A stretch of DNA of 64,000 nt from Pyrus communis. Its lineage: Eukaryota; Streptophyta; Magnoliopsida; Rosales; Rosaceae. The notes under the pieces were generated by a model. The model searched no databases. It had not been told where the DNA came from and saw only the letters and a program-made list of their open reading frames with translations. Where the stretch lies: positions 27,190,735 to 27,254,734 of the forward strand of contig NC_084806.1 of the NCBI RefSeq assembly GCF_963583255.1, read 5' to 3'. Both the position numbers and the translations under genes were made by a program. Below are positions 56,534 to 64,000 of this stretch, piece by piece; position 1 is the stretch's first letter, and every line of letters begins with the position of its first letter.

Positions 56534-57189
56534 AAGGCGCGTCGTTGACATGTGCTTGTCAAGTGTAGAAGATGCGTTTTGAAGTCCCTTAATGTAGATG
56601 TCAACCCAAGGGCCGTCGAGGCTTGATCTTGAATTGAGCTGGAAATTTCTTCAAGGGCCATTGAGGCTTGATCTTGAGTTCGACTGGAAGATTTTCTGGT
56701 TTTCTCCAATCGTTGATTTCCCACAAGCTTAATCTTGAACTGGGCTGGAAGATTCTTTTGGTCTCCTCCGAAGGTCTGAACTTACTCCTTTTATCTGGAG
56801 TTGAATTTGATTCAAGGGTGGTGAACACTTGATTTTGAATCGGACTTGTGATTTCTTCAAGGGCCATTGAGGCTTGATCTTGAGTTCGACTGGAAGATTT
56901 TCTGGTTTCCTCCAATCGTTGATTTTCCTTTGTGCTACTCTTGAACTGGATTGCAGGATTCTTTTGGTCTCCCCCGAAGGTCTGAACTTACTCCTTTTAT
57001 CTGGAGTTGAATTTGATTCAAGGGTGGTGAATCACTTGATTTTGAATCGGACTTGTGATTTCTTCAAGGGCCATTGAGGTTTGATCTTGAGTTCGACTGG
57101 AAGATTTTCTGGTTTCCTCCAATCGTTGATTTTCCTTTGTGCTACTCTTGAACTGGATTGCAGGATTCTTTTGGTCTCCCCCCGAAGGT

Positions 57190-58594
57190 CTACGAGCGGT
57201 TTCAGGATATGGCAGGCAAGTACAAGGTGGAGGTGCTGACCTGTTTCTTTGTTCAATCTTTCCAATTCGTATTGAAGAGGGTTGGAAAGATTGAAGTTTC
57301 CTTGTCCCTTCTCTGGCAGTGTATCAACCGTTGAAGATGACTACTCGAGAGCAATACTAGGTAAGCAATCAGGAATAGATTCCAGGTAGTCGGTTCCAGA
57401 TCGGAAGACTGACTCCAAGTGCCGCTGACTGCTCTCTTTCACTTTGCCATGCGAGTAATAACAGGGACTAAGGAAAAGACAGGGAAAAAGCATGATATGA
57501 GATACCTTTGCTTTCGAAGAAGCAGCGAATGAATCAGCACATATATTTGTTGTGCTTGTCTCCACATGCTTCGATGTATCATTTTCGCTTGCCTTACTTG
57601 CTCCCCTTTGCAGAAGTGGTATTTCCTTATGCAGGTTTAGCATCTTCTCTTGTAGTATTTGTCCTCCGATGCAGGAGTTGAATGCAACCTTTGCATTTAA
57701 ATGGTGCTTCACTCCTTGGTGGCAACTGGTTTGAGTGGAGGTTCCGACATATTGCTTCCTCTGTCCTTGTCTTGGCAGGTGAGAACAAGGGCAAAGGAAA
57801 AGATAGGGAAAAAGCATGATATGAGATACCTATGCTTTCGCCCTTGATGATATGAGATACCTTTGCTTTTGAAGAAGCGGTGAATGAATCAGCACATGCT
57901 TCAATCTATCGTTTCCTCCTGGGTCATCTGTACTCCAGGCATCTGGTGTCTTCAAAGGTTGAATAGGTTTTCTCAAGGGAAGAAGAAGAATTGAGTATTT
58001 CGAGAGGCTTTGCTGGGAGTGCGCCCTCAGAGGTGAGGAAGATTTGGGCATTTTCTTCAGGTCTGCCTTGCCATAAGAGACGAAGGTCGACACATATAGG
58101 GATTTCTTAATAGCAAGTGGTGGTACCGTTCTTTTACCCTCGTCGACAAACGTCTCTTCGATATCTGAACGACGCCCCTTCGATTTCTGAACGACGCCTC
58201 TTCGATTTCTGAACGAGCGCCTCTTCGATTTCTGAACGAGCGCCACTTTTGATAAAGTTGCACGCGTTTTCTGAAAAGCAGAGAAAGCGTCGCCGAACTT
58301 TGCGCTTGTCGGCTAAAGACGTGTAGTTGCGATGATGGCCTCCACGTGTTCTCGACTTTGTCAGATATCTTTTGACAAAGTTGAACGCGTTTTCTGAAAA
58401 GCCGCGAACGCGTCGCCAAACTTCACGCAGGAAAATCCGGATTTTTGAATCGGTGATCGTGTCGCCTTGGCTTTTTATAGCGGTATTGATCACCCCAACA
58501 TTCACACTCTGAAGATTGCCCATTCTTGAAAAATTGTCTCCGACCCTTTGAAATTTTTTTTTTTTATCCCTTCTCTTTAAACACCTTTGAAAAA
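57190..58594. other. Upstream flank of the element X accessory ORF; repeats, no supported gene
   Basis: Homologous, reversed, to 17030-18230 in the Athila element. Contains four tandem 'tcttcgatttctgaacgac' type units (58145-58250) and duplicated 'cgcgttttctgaaaagc' modules (58263 and 58387). A minus-strand CTATAAAAAG lies near 58466-58475. Short frames on either strand are not conserved between the two copies. Confidence 0.6.
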
Positions 58595-59254
58595 ATGACT
58601 AACTCATCGAACCTTTGCTTAGATTTGAGTCTCAGCAGCGATCCGGTTGTGCCCCGTCAAGGTAATGTATGGCGCCCTTCTTTTTTATCTTCTAACGGTC
58701 CTCTTACAGGTGAAGACTCTGTGATGAAGGACGCAACAACAACTACGATAGTAGCTAGGAACCTCCTCACTCCTGAAGATAGTCGGCTGCTTTCAGGACG
58801 GTCCGATGAGTTGGCCGTTCAAGAGTCCCTCGCTCTCAGTGTTCAGTGTGCAGGCTCTGTGTCCAACATGGGCCAACGCCTACTTGCTCGCTCCCGCCAA
58901 GTTGAATCCTTGATGGCGGAGGTGGAAAGTCTTAAGCAAGAGATCAAACTGCTTAAGTACGAGAATAGAAGTTTGCATGTGCTTGCAAATAACTATTCGT
59001 CGGGCATGAAGAGGAAGCTTGATGAGCTGCAAGAATCCAATGGTCGAATGCAAAGTGACCGTCAAAGTGACCGTCACAGGCTTGCGACTTTCTTCCAGAG
59101 GCACCTTTTTCCTGCGTCATCTAGCGTTCCACCCATATTTGAGGCCTGGAATGCTCTAGCTCCGATGTCTTCCGCTCCGATGCCTCCTGCTCCGATGCCT
59201 CTCGCTCCGAGAGTTTTGCCAAGTAATGGGGCTTCACGTGAACAACCTTTGTGA
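58595..59254 (+). CDS. Antisense accessory ORF of element X, coiled-coil protein (219 aa)
   Basis: ATG at 58595 (after a run of A), stop at 59252-59254. The protein starts MTNSSNLCLDLSLSSD. The core has RQGNVWRPSF, NGPLTGEDSVM, VARNLLTPEDSRLLSGRSDEL and LALSVQCAG, then a heptad-like region (ESLMAEVESLKQEIKLLKYE and following, about 117-170) and a Pro/Ala/Met tail with 'APMP' repeats. It is opposite to gag of element X. The Athila copy at 16357-17022 is homologous along the whole length; the middle is almost identical in protein but not in DNA. Function and family name are unknown to me. A coiled-coil protein that binds RNA, Gag or a host factor is only speculation. Confidence 0.78.
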   Translation: MTNSSNLCLDLSLSSDPVVPRQGNVWRPSFLSSNGPLTGEDSVMKDATTTTIVARNLLTPEDSRLLSGRSDELAVQESLALSVQCAGSVSNMGQRLLARSRQVESLMAEVESLKQEIKLLKYENRSLHVLANNYSSGMKRKLDELQESNGRMQSDRQSDRHRLATFFQRHLFPASSSVPPIFEAWNALAPMSSAPMPPAPMPLAPRVLPSNGASREQPL

Positions 59255-59261
59255 AAGCTCC

Positions 59262-59670
59262 AATCTTGTATCTTTTTTTTTTTTTTTTTTTTCACATATG
59301 TAAGCACATATCTGTAATTTATCAGAGATATCAATAAATAAACTTTATTTTATTTAACGTAATGTGCTAAATAGAGCGCATATATATATATATATTTTTT
59401 TTTTCCACATGGTGCCGGTGCACCAAGATCCTCTTTTTTTTTTTTATTATTATTATTTTTTTCTTTTCTTTGCTTTCGGTGGTTATGATCCACCAAGATT
59501 TATATATATATATATATTTCAGATGGTGCCAGAAGCACCATCATTGTTTTTCTCTTTCTTTTTATTATATATATATTTTTTCTTTTTAATTTTTTTTTTT
59601 ATTATTCTTTTGAAAGATGCTTCCCAGCATCATCATTGCTATTTTTTTTTTTTTTTTTTTTTTTTTTCTT
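59262..59670. repeat. T-rich tract with four spaced hairpins
   Basis: Hairpins at 59410-59425 (TGGTGC/GCACCA), 59478-59494 (GGTGG/CCACC), 59522-59542 (GATGGTGC/GCACCATC) and 59616-59631 (GATGC/GCATC) are each followed by T-rich or TA-rich runs of 25-70 bases. A run of about 25 T ends the stretch. No coding. Confidence 0.7.
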
Positions 59671-59739
59671 CTTTAAATGGCCATCTGCAAGGCTGAGTTC
59701 GTGGGTGAAAACCCAGGCCGAGTTCGAGAGAAGACGGAG

Positions 59740-59879
59740 GAGATCTTTGGGTGTGAGTTGACAAACTTTGATTTTGTCGATCACATTCAAAGGCAGCAGC
59801 AGAGGCAAGCAGACGGATGAGATCTTTGGGTGTGAGTTGACAAACTTTGATTTTGTCGATCACATTCAAAGGCAGCAGC
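59740..59879. repeat. 79-bp-period duplication
   Basis: GAGATCTTTGGGTGTGAGTT and the following 41 bases occur at 59740 and again at 59819, without visible change. Confidence 0.92.
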
Positions 59880-60147
59880 CATGGCGGAGGTGCAGAAGCA
59901 GCCAGATCTTGAGGCAGAGTGTAAGGCGTCGAGTTTGAAGACCGGCTAGTCGTTTGACAGCGGTCAATGAAGCTCTTCGTTGATTTTGATCACGAGGGTG
60001 ACGAGCTTGAGGTTATTGGTAGCGGCTAGGAGACAGAGGAAGAAGCTATTCTTCTTGTTCTACCATGGAAGATGAACCTCTGGAATCCAAAGCTCCACCA
60101 TTACCATCACTGAGCACAGCCACTAACAACAACCATTGCACATCGCC
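59880..60147. other. Unassigned junction sequence left of the BAG piece
   Basis: Exon-like base composition but not recognised. The BAG frame stays open through it on the minus strand to a stop at 60046, adding about 33 non-BAG residues. Confidence 0.35.
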
Positions 60148-60363
60148 TTCTCCGTCTCCCATGATCCCGTCTAATTTAAGCAACTGGTTCATCAATTGCT
60201 CAATCAGAACAAGCACATCTTGCTCTGCAACATTTTTACCTTTACTGATAATTGATTCAAGAGCCGACACCTGGCCAGCAAGCCTGTCTACTTCCAAGCT
60301 GATTTCGGAGATGGACTTCGAAGCCCTTTCCTTGTCTTTGAATATCAATTTCTGATCTTGATC
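60148..60363 (-). pseudogene. BAG-domain co-chaperone gene fragment inside element X
   Basis: The minus-strand frame reads [20 protein letters not shown], then [19 protein letters not shown] and LVLIEQLMNQLLKLDGIM. This is the BAG domain of plant BAG1-4 proteins, which bind the Hsp70 ATPase domain. About 70 codons remain with no stop; the usual continuation after LDGIM is missing and the frame runs on into unrelated sequence to a stop at 60046. The piece is in the sense direction of element X. Confidence 0.82.
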
Positions 60364-60552
60364 GGTGGAGGCACCGAGTTCCGATCAGAGACATCTCTCC
60401 ACTGAGATCACCAACAACCCTTCTCAACATACTCCCATGAACAAAATCATCCAAATCCCACCAAAACCACCAAAAAACAAGAACCCAAAGAAAAAACTGA
60501 AGGGCCGGAGAGAGAGAAAGGACCTTGAATTCAATTGGGTTTTCTGTTTTTG

Positions 60553-60985
60553 ATGCCGCAATTGGTGATGTATCCCAATACTCATTCTTTTCAATCTCCC
60601 ACAACCGAGCAAACCAATCGAGAACACCAACCTCGAACTGCCTTGAATGGGCACCGTAGTTGTTCTCGATAAACGGATCGCCCAAATTGTTGATGGAGAA
60701 ATGCTGAAGCTGTGTTAGAGGACCATAGTTGAAGTCCAAATTGTACAGATAACCCAGATGGTGCTCGGTCCTCTCGATGAGGGTTTTGCGAAAGCGGGCG
60801 AGGACGCTGGCCATGTACATCTCCTTATCGTCAGTGAAACCGCCATTGGATTCAGGCTCCATCACGGCGAGGCACGTGGTGTGCACGTTCCGGCCGAGAA
60901 CCATCTGTTTTTCCCGGCTGCCTTTGTGGTCCTCGGCCAATTTTCCGAGGAGATTGCAGTCATCGGTGCTAGTTACGATCAGAGG
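60553..60985 (-). pseudogene. Serine decarboxylase gene fragment inside element X
   Basis: The minus-strand frame contains [55 protein letters not shown] and [19 protein letters not shown]. This is the N-terminal part of plant serine decarboxylase (PLP-dependent, makes ethanolamine). After EYW one G of a GGGG run is missing relative to the expected TGGGGATAC, so the frame shifts near 60574; the shifted frame gives YITNCG and then the similarity ends near 60553. The PLP-lysine region is absent, so no activity is possible. About 145 codons, one orientation with the neighbouring pieces. Confidence 0.87.
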
Positions 60986-60989
60986 CAAA

Positions 60990-61211
60990 TGAGATGAGAT
61001 TGAGCTCGTGGATGCTGCTAGCAGATCTATAGTTGCTAGCTTTCAACGAATTGCCGCACTGGAGAAACTTGTCGACGTCAACGGCAGAGACGAAGAAGAT
61101 GGAGTTGTTGAAGTAGAGGATCAGCGAGCAGGGGAATGAGTGCTTGGAGAGAAATCTTGACGGCAAGAAAGAGAAAGTTCGATCGAAGATGAAGCCCATT
61201 TTGATCATGGT
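60990..61211 (-). other. Unassigned exon-like piece in the captured cluster
   Basis: The minus-strand frame after the 14-3-3 piece reads on as [20 protein letters not shown] and [11 protein letters not shown]. It is protein-like and in the same orientation as its neighbours, but I do not recognise the source gene. Confidence 0.4.
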
Positions 61212-61303
61212 GGAGACCTTCTCGACGAACTCGACCATCTCCTCGTAGCGCTCGGGTTGCCCGGCGAGTTTGGCCATGTAAACGTTCTCTTCGCGGGGGG
61301 AGG
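61212..61303 (-). pseudogene. 14-3-3 protein gene fragment inside element X
   Basis: The minus-strand frame reads [20 protein letters not shown] followed by [10 protein letters not shown], the start of plant 14-3-3 proteins (usual form [27 protein letters not shown]). About 30 codons; the rest of the phosphopeptide-binding protein is absent. Confidence 0.85.
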
Positions 61304-61305
61304 GG

Positions 61306-61431
61306 GTGAATCGGACTGCTGGCAGAAAGCGCACAGTGGTGATGCTTCTTGACATCAAGTAGCTGCAGGCCCATCAGTCTTCGACTTTGAATTTCAAGTG
61401 CTTGCTGCAACTCAGCTTGCTTCTCCAGCTT
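61306..61431 (-). pseudogene. CCCH zinc-finger/RRM protein gene fragment inside element X
   Basis: The minus-strand frame reads [20 protein letters not shown] then [16 protein letters not shown]. This resembles the conserved region after the RRM of a group of plant CCCH zinc-finger proteins (usual form E.QADLQQAIELQ.RRLM.LQLLDVK). About 40 codons. It abuts the ITPK piece on one side and the 14-3-3 piece on the other with almost no gap. Confidence 0.7.
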
Positions 61432-61590
61432 CTAATCGTCTCCGTAGAGCTTGTGCAGCACGCAGTCGAACGGCCCCTGATCTGCCAGCGAGCGCTCAGT
61501 GTCGATCCGAACGAGATCGATGCCCCGCGATCTGGCTAGGTTGACCAGCGACTCTTGGATGAAGCTTTGCTGCTTCTTGGGCAATGAAAT
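61432..61590 (-). pseudogene. Inositol-tetrakisphosphate 1-kinase (ITPK) gene fragment inside element X
   Basis: The minus-strand frame reads [20 protein letters not shown] then [20 protein letters not shown] and LHKLYGDD, followed by a TAG where the family has Trp. This is the N-terminal MutS-like part of plant ITPK1-type kinases, which phosphorylate inositol phosphates on the way to phytate. The ATP-grasp domain is absent. About 50 codons. Confidence 0.85.
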
Positions 61591-62060
61591 TGGCAGGGGT
61601 TGCTGCTGGGTTCCTTTTCTTCCTCTGGGATATTTGATTTTGTGTGTTTGGTGATCTCCGAAAGAGGGACTGCAAAGCCAGAGTCACGTGAAAGTAAGTT
61701 CCCAAGGCCCATTGAGGGCATCGCATGCGGCTTTGAGAGTGAGTAGGGCCCGGTTCTTTTGGGCATATGGGCCTTCGTCCTCAACACAACAAACCAGCCC
61801 ACCATTTTGGGCTTGTCGACATTTTGCTTTCTCTTCCTTTTTTTTTTTTTTTTTTTTTGCTTTGTTGAGTAGAGAATATATATATATATATATATATTTT
61901 TTTTACATAGTAACATATGTATTTTTTTTTCCTTTTCTTTTGTAATAAAATTGACTTTCTTTAATGAAACATTTATTTATTTATTTTGATGTGACTGTAC
62001 TTGAAGTTTTGAAGTTTCAAGTTGCCTACGTACTCTTCCAACGAAGAGATCAAGTCATAA
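61591..62060. other. Right flank of the captured cluster; T-rich and TA-rich
   Basis: Contains a run of about 22 T (61838-61859), a (TA)n run (61878-61898) and a further T run. It mirrors the T/TA-rich stretch left of the cluster. No gene. Confidence 0.5.
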
Positions 62061-62104
62061 CGTAGTTCAAATGAGTGATGGTTTTGATGATGATTTTGCC
62101 GTAC

Positions 62105-62425
62105 ACAGTTTATGCTCTTGCGGGCCAGGAGCGTTTGGTGCCGTTTGCAGTTTCAGCTCATGCAGACAAGGAGCTTTTGGTGCCGTTTGCAGTTTCAGCT
62201 CATGCAGGCAAGGAGCTTTTGGTGTCGCCTTTTATGCTCGTGCGGACAAGGAGCGTTTGGTTGTCACCTTTTAGGCTCGTGTGAACGAGGAGCTTGTGAT
62301 TATCGCCTTTTAGGCTCGTGCGAACGAGGAGCTTGTGGTTATCCGCCTTTTAGGCTCGTGCGAACGAGGAGCTTGTGGTTATCGCCTTTTAGGCTCATGC
62401 GAACGAGGAGCTTTTGATTGTTGTT
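62105..62425. repeat. Tandem array of about 40-bp units downstream of element X gag
   Basis: About eight units: three of the type 'tttcagctcatgcagacaag' plus 'gagcttttggtgccg', followed by about five of the type 'aggctcgtgcgaacgaggag' plus 'cttgtggttatcgcctttt'. The array starts two bases from the gag stop codon. It leaves frames open on the plus strand, which are not considered genes. Confidence 0.9.
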
Positions 62426-62426
62426 G

Positions 62427-64000
62427 TCAAGCGATCTTAGAGAGGCATTCCTTGCAATCTTCATAGCAAGGAGTCTTGACTGAGTGATTGAAGAAGTCTT
62501 TGGGGAAGAAATCGCGCGTCGTGATGGCAACGGACGATCTTTGTGTCATAACTTCATCATCCTCAACACTTTCATGTAGCTTTGAAGGTTGACGGTAGCT
62601 GCTTTGCCCCCTTTCCGATTGGTGAACTTGTGGAGGAGACCTATGTTTCTTGTGCATTTTCTTTGGAGTGACATAAGTCCATCCTTCATCTTCACTTGAC
62701 TTGACTGACATGGTTTTGGAGCATGCCCCCAGCGGTTGAGGCGAAGATTTTGAGTTCAAAGAGCCAGAAGTGACGGAGGTATAGTTTGATTTCACCACAT
62801 CATTAAGATCTAACTCGATGATCCCTTTCTGAGCCAACTTCATGATGAGATCTTTTAGCACAAAGCACTTTTCCGTCGGATGACCAATGAAGCGGTGGAA
62901 TTTACAGTACCTTGGACTGTCAGTACGGTTCATCTCTTCCGGCCGTTTACACTCAGGTAGGTTGATCACCTTTTTTTCCAGCAAGTCATCTAACATGGCA
63001 ACCACGTCAGAGTCGGGGAATGGATAAGTCTTCTCCTCAAGCTCCTTCAAAGTGCGTCTACGTATCTCTTGATCACGAAAAGCTTCGGTTTGAATCGCCT
63101 TGCCTCGTGTATGGGTTTTGACTGGAGTTGTGTTGACCGTCATTGCTTCCTTGGTGGGTTTCCACGTAGCCTTATCCACCTTTGGCCCCAAAACTTTGTC
63201 ATTCTTGTAGTCGGCGATCTGTTCTTTCTTCCCATGACGGGTGATGCTTAACTCCATATCATGGGCGCGGGTGGCTAACTCCTCAAATGTTCGTGGTTTG
63301 ATGCCTTGAAGGATGTAGTGTAGTCCCCACTGCATGCCTTGAACGCACATCTCAATGGCAGAGGTTTCAGAAAGCCGATCTTTGCAATCCAGACTTAAAG
63401 AACGCCATCTATTTATGTAGTCGATGACAGGTTCATCTTTCCACTGTTTCGTACTGGTCAGCTCTAGCATGCTTACAGTACGACGAGTGCTGTAGAAACG
63501 GTTGAGGAATTCCCTTTCTAGCTGGTCCCAACTGTTGATAGACTCAGGTTCGAGGTCAGTGTACCAGTCAAAAGCGTTACTTTTTAGCGAACGCACGAAC
63601 TGTTTGACGAGGTAGTCTCCCTCTGTCCCAGCATTGTTGCAAGTTTCAATGAAATGGGCGACATGTTGCTTCGGGTTGCCTTTTCCATCGAACTGCATGA
63701 ATTTTGGGGGCTGATAACCCCTTGGCATCTTCAAAGCATCAATCTTCTTGGAGTAAGGCTTTGAGTACAGTACGGAGTCATGCGAGCTTCCTTCGTACTG
63801 TGTCTTGACAGTGCTTGCGATCATCTCCTGTAGCTGCTGGATAGAGAGAGATCCCATGAATGCCGTTGCTTGGTCTAGCTTCGGCTTCTCTTCAACTTTT
63901 TCCGCTGGTGGCTCCTCTTCTTCGTCGTCTTCTTTCTTTAATAGGCCAACATTTGGGTCGACTTTCACGTCGGGCAGCGCATCTAGTTGGTTGACAAGTG
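62427..64000 (-). CDS. gag of element X (5' end beyond window)
   Basis: The minus-strand frame is open from the window edge to a stop at 62427, at least 524 codons. It contains the Ty3 gag core: [57 protein letters not shown] and [20 protein letters not shown] knuckle-like [20 protein letters not shown] follows in the second half (CX3H...H...C form). The C-terminal third is Ser/Lys-rich and ends CKECLSKIA. There are no stops or frameshifts, so Gag could be made. Protease and RT do not follow. Gag would assemble the particle that packages the element RNA; replication would need enzymes from another element. Confidence 0.88.
   Translation of the reverse strand, partial: LVNQLDALPDVKVDPNVGLLKKEDDEEEEPPAEKVEEKPKLDQATAFMGSLSIQQLQEMIASTVKTQYEGSSHDSVLYSKPYSKKIDALKMPRGYQPPKFMQFDGKGNPKQHVAHFIETCNNAGTEGDYLVKQFVRSLKSNAFDWYTDLEPESINSWDQLEREFLNRFYSTRRTVSMLELTSTKQWKDEPVIDYINRWRSLSLDCKDRLSETSAIEMCVQGMQWGLHYILQGIKPRTFEELATRAHDMELSITRHGKKEQIADYKNDKVLGPKVDKATWKPTKEAMTVNTTPVKTHTRGKAIQTEAFRDQEIRRRTLKELEEKTYPFPDSDVVAMLDDLLEKKVINLPECKRPEEMNRTDSPRYCKFHRFIGHPTEKCFVLKDLIMKLAQKGIIELDLNDVVKSNYTSVTSGSLNSKSSPQPLGACSKTMSVKSSEDEGWTYVTPKKMHKKHRSPPQVHQSERGQSSYRQPSKLHESVEDDEVMTQRSSVAITTRDFFPKDFFNHSVKTPCYEDCKECLSKIA

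Larger units (their letters stand above)
55515..57180. repeat. Diverged tandem array ('caagggccgtcggggcttga' type)
   Basis: More than a dozen copies of a motif like TTCAAGGGCCGTCGGGGCTT followed by GATCTTGA, with 20-60-base spacers. Some units are duplicated as longer blocks (for example the 'gatgaacactttcttcaagg' unit). The array lies both inside the LTR (to about 56090) and outside it (56600-57180). Apparent long frames on the minus strand (for example 56054-55596) are products of the repeat. Confidence 0.85.
55393..64000 (-). mobile_element. Element X: Ty3-type retrotransposon with gag, host gene pieces and antisense ORF (5' end outside window)
   Basis: Minus-strand order from right to left: gag (64000-62427, open at the edge), a 40-bp tandem array, host gene fragments, a hairpin/T-tract stretch, an antisense accessory ORF, tandem repeats, a polypurine tract (56533-56520) and the 3' LTR (55393-56519). 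No protease, RT or integrase sequence follows gag within the window, so X looks like a gag-only, non-autonomous element (TR-GAG type) unless pol was displaced. It lies three bases (AAC) from the outer end of the Tat 5' LTR. Confidence 0.7.

Noticed and set aside
55244..57265. Several minus-strand frames of 90-170 codons with repeating 'LKIKPR' type sequence
   Set aside because: Products of the tandem array whose unit length keeps frames open; internal repetition is exact at DNA level rather than protein level.
62071..62417. Overlapping plus-strand frames with Cys/Gly-rich repeats
   Set aside because: All three plus frames stay open over the 40-bp array, as expected for a tandem repeat, not a gene.
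55515..62425. Regular direct repeats that could suggest a CRISPR-like array
   Set aside because: The DNA is clearly eukaryotic; units are contiguous or diverged with no unique spacers of constant size and no cas genes.

Overview
The window is nuclear DNA of a flowering plant. The genes have plant-type introns, a mitochondrial glycine-cleavage H protein, a POLTERGEIST-type phosphatase, and many Ty3-type retrotransposons. The mix of repeat families reminds me of woody Rosaceae (apple/pear group); that assignment is inference from memory, not proof.

Three host genes look real. (1) At the left edge, on the minus strand, is the first 97 codons of a POLTERGEIST-LIKE protein phosphatase 2C with its TATA box and a start-stop upstream ORF. 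(2) At 29.3-32.9 kb, plus strand, is NOG1, a nucleolar GTPase for 60S ribosome assembly; its coding region is intronless and it has a 1.34-kb 5'UTR intron and a promoter with site II and telo-box motifs. (3) At 34.7-35.9 kb, plus strand, is the four-exon H protein of the glycine cleavage system. Host gene debris includes an L-lactate dehydrogenase fragment (5.8-6.1 kb), an RNase H remnant (5.1-5.5 kb) and a GRDP/DUF1399 fragment (36.6-36.8 kb).

Most of the rest is transposable elements. At 7.2-28.8 kb they form a nest that can be read exactly from target-site duplications. A solo-LTR-like element (7218-28825, TSD TGTGT) was split by a related one (7332-26347, TSD TGTAG). That second element was in turn split twice: by a complete 13.9-kb Athila-type retrotransposon (8122-22028, TSD GCAGT, LTRs indistinguishable by eye, one intact 1839-codon gag-pol frame) and by a further solo LTR (22757-25368, TSD TGATT). 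A sister copy lies at 1938-4122 (TSD ACTAT). At 37.3-42.4 kb is a decayed hAT DNA transposon, and at 43.5-44.2 kb a hAT-type MITE.

From 45.4 kb to the right edge two minus-strand Ty3 elements abut. The first is a decayed Tat-lineage element (45.4-55.4 kb) with dual RNase H and an antisense, spliced accessory ORF. The second, called element X here (55393 to beyond 64000), has its 3' LTR, polypurine tract, an antisense accessory ORF (58595-59254), several tandem arrays and a gag ORF, but no pol in view. Between gag and the accessory ORF, X holds a run of host gene pieces all in one orientation: ITPK, a CCCH zinc-finger protein, 14-3-3, serine decarboxylase and a BAG-domain protein.

The most interesting signal is the antisense accessory ORF. 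A homologous ORF, with about 2 kb of flanking DNA, sits in the same relative orientation in the 3' region of the Athila element. Over 85 aligned codons the two copies differ at 20 synonymous and only 2 replacement positions. This suggests an unnamed coiled-coil protein under purifying selection that moves between retrotransposon lineages.
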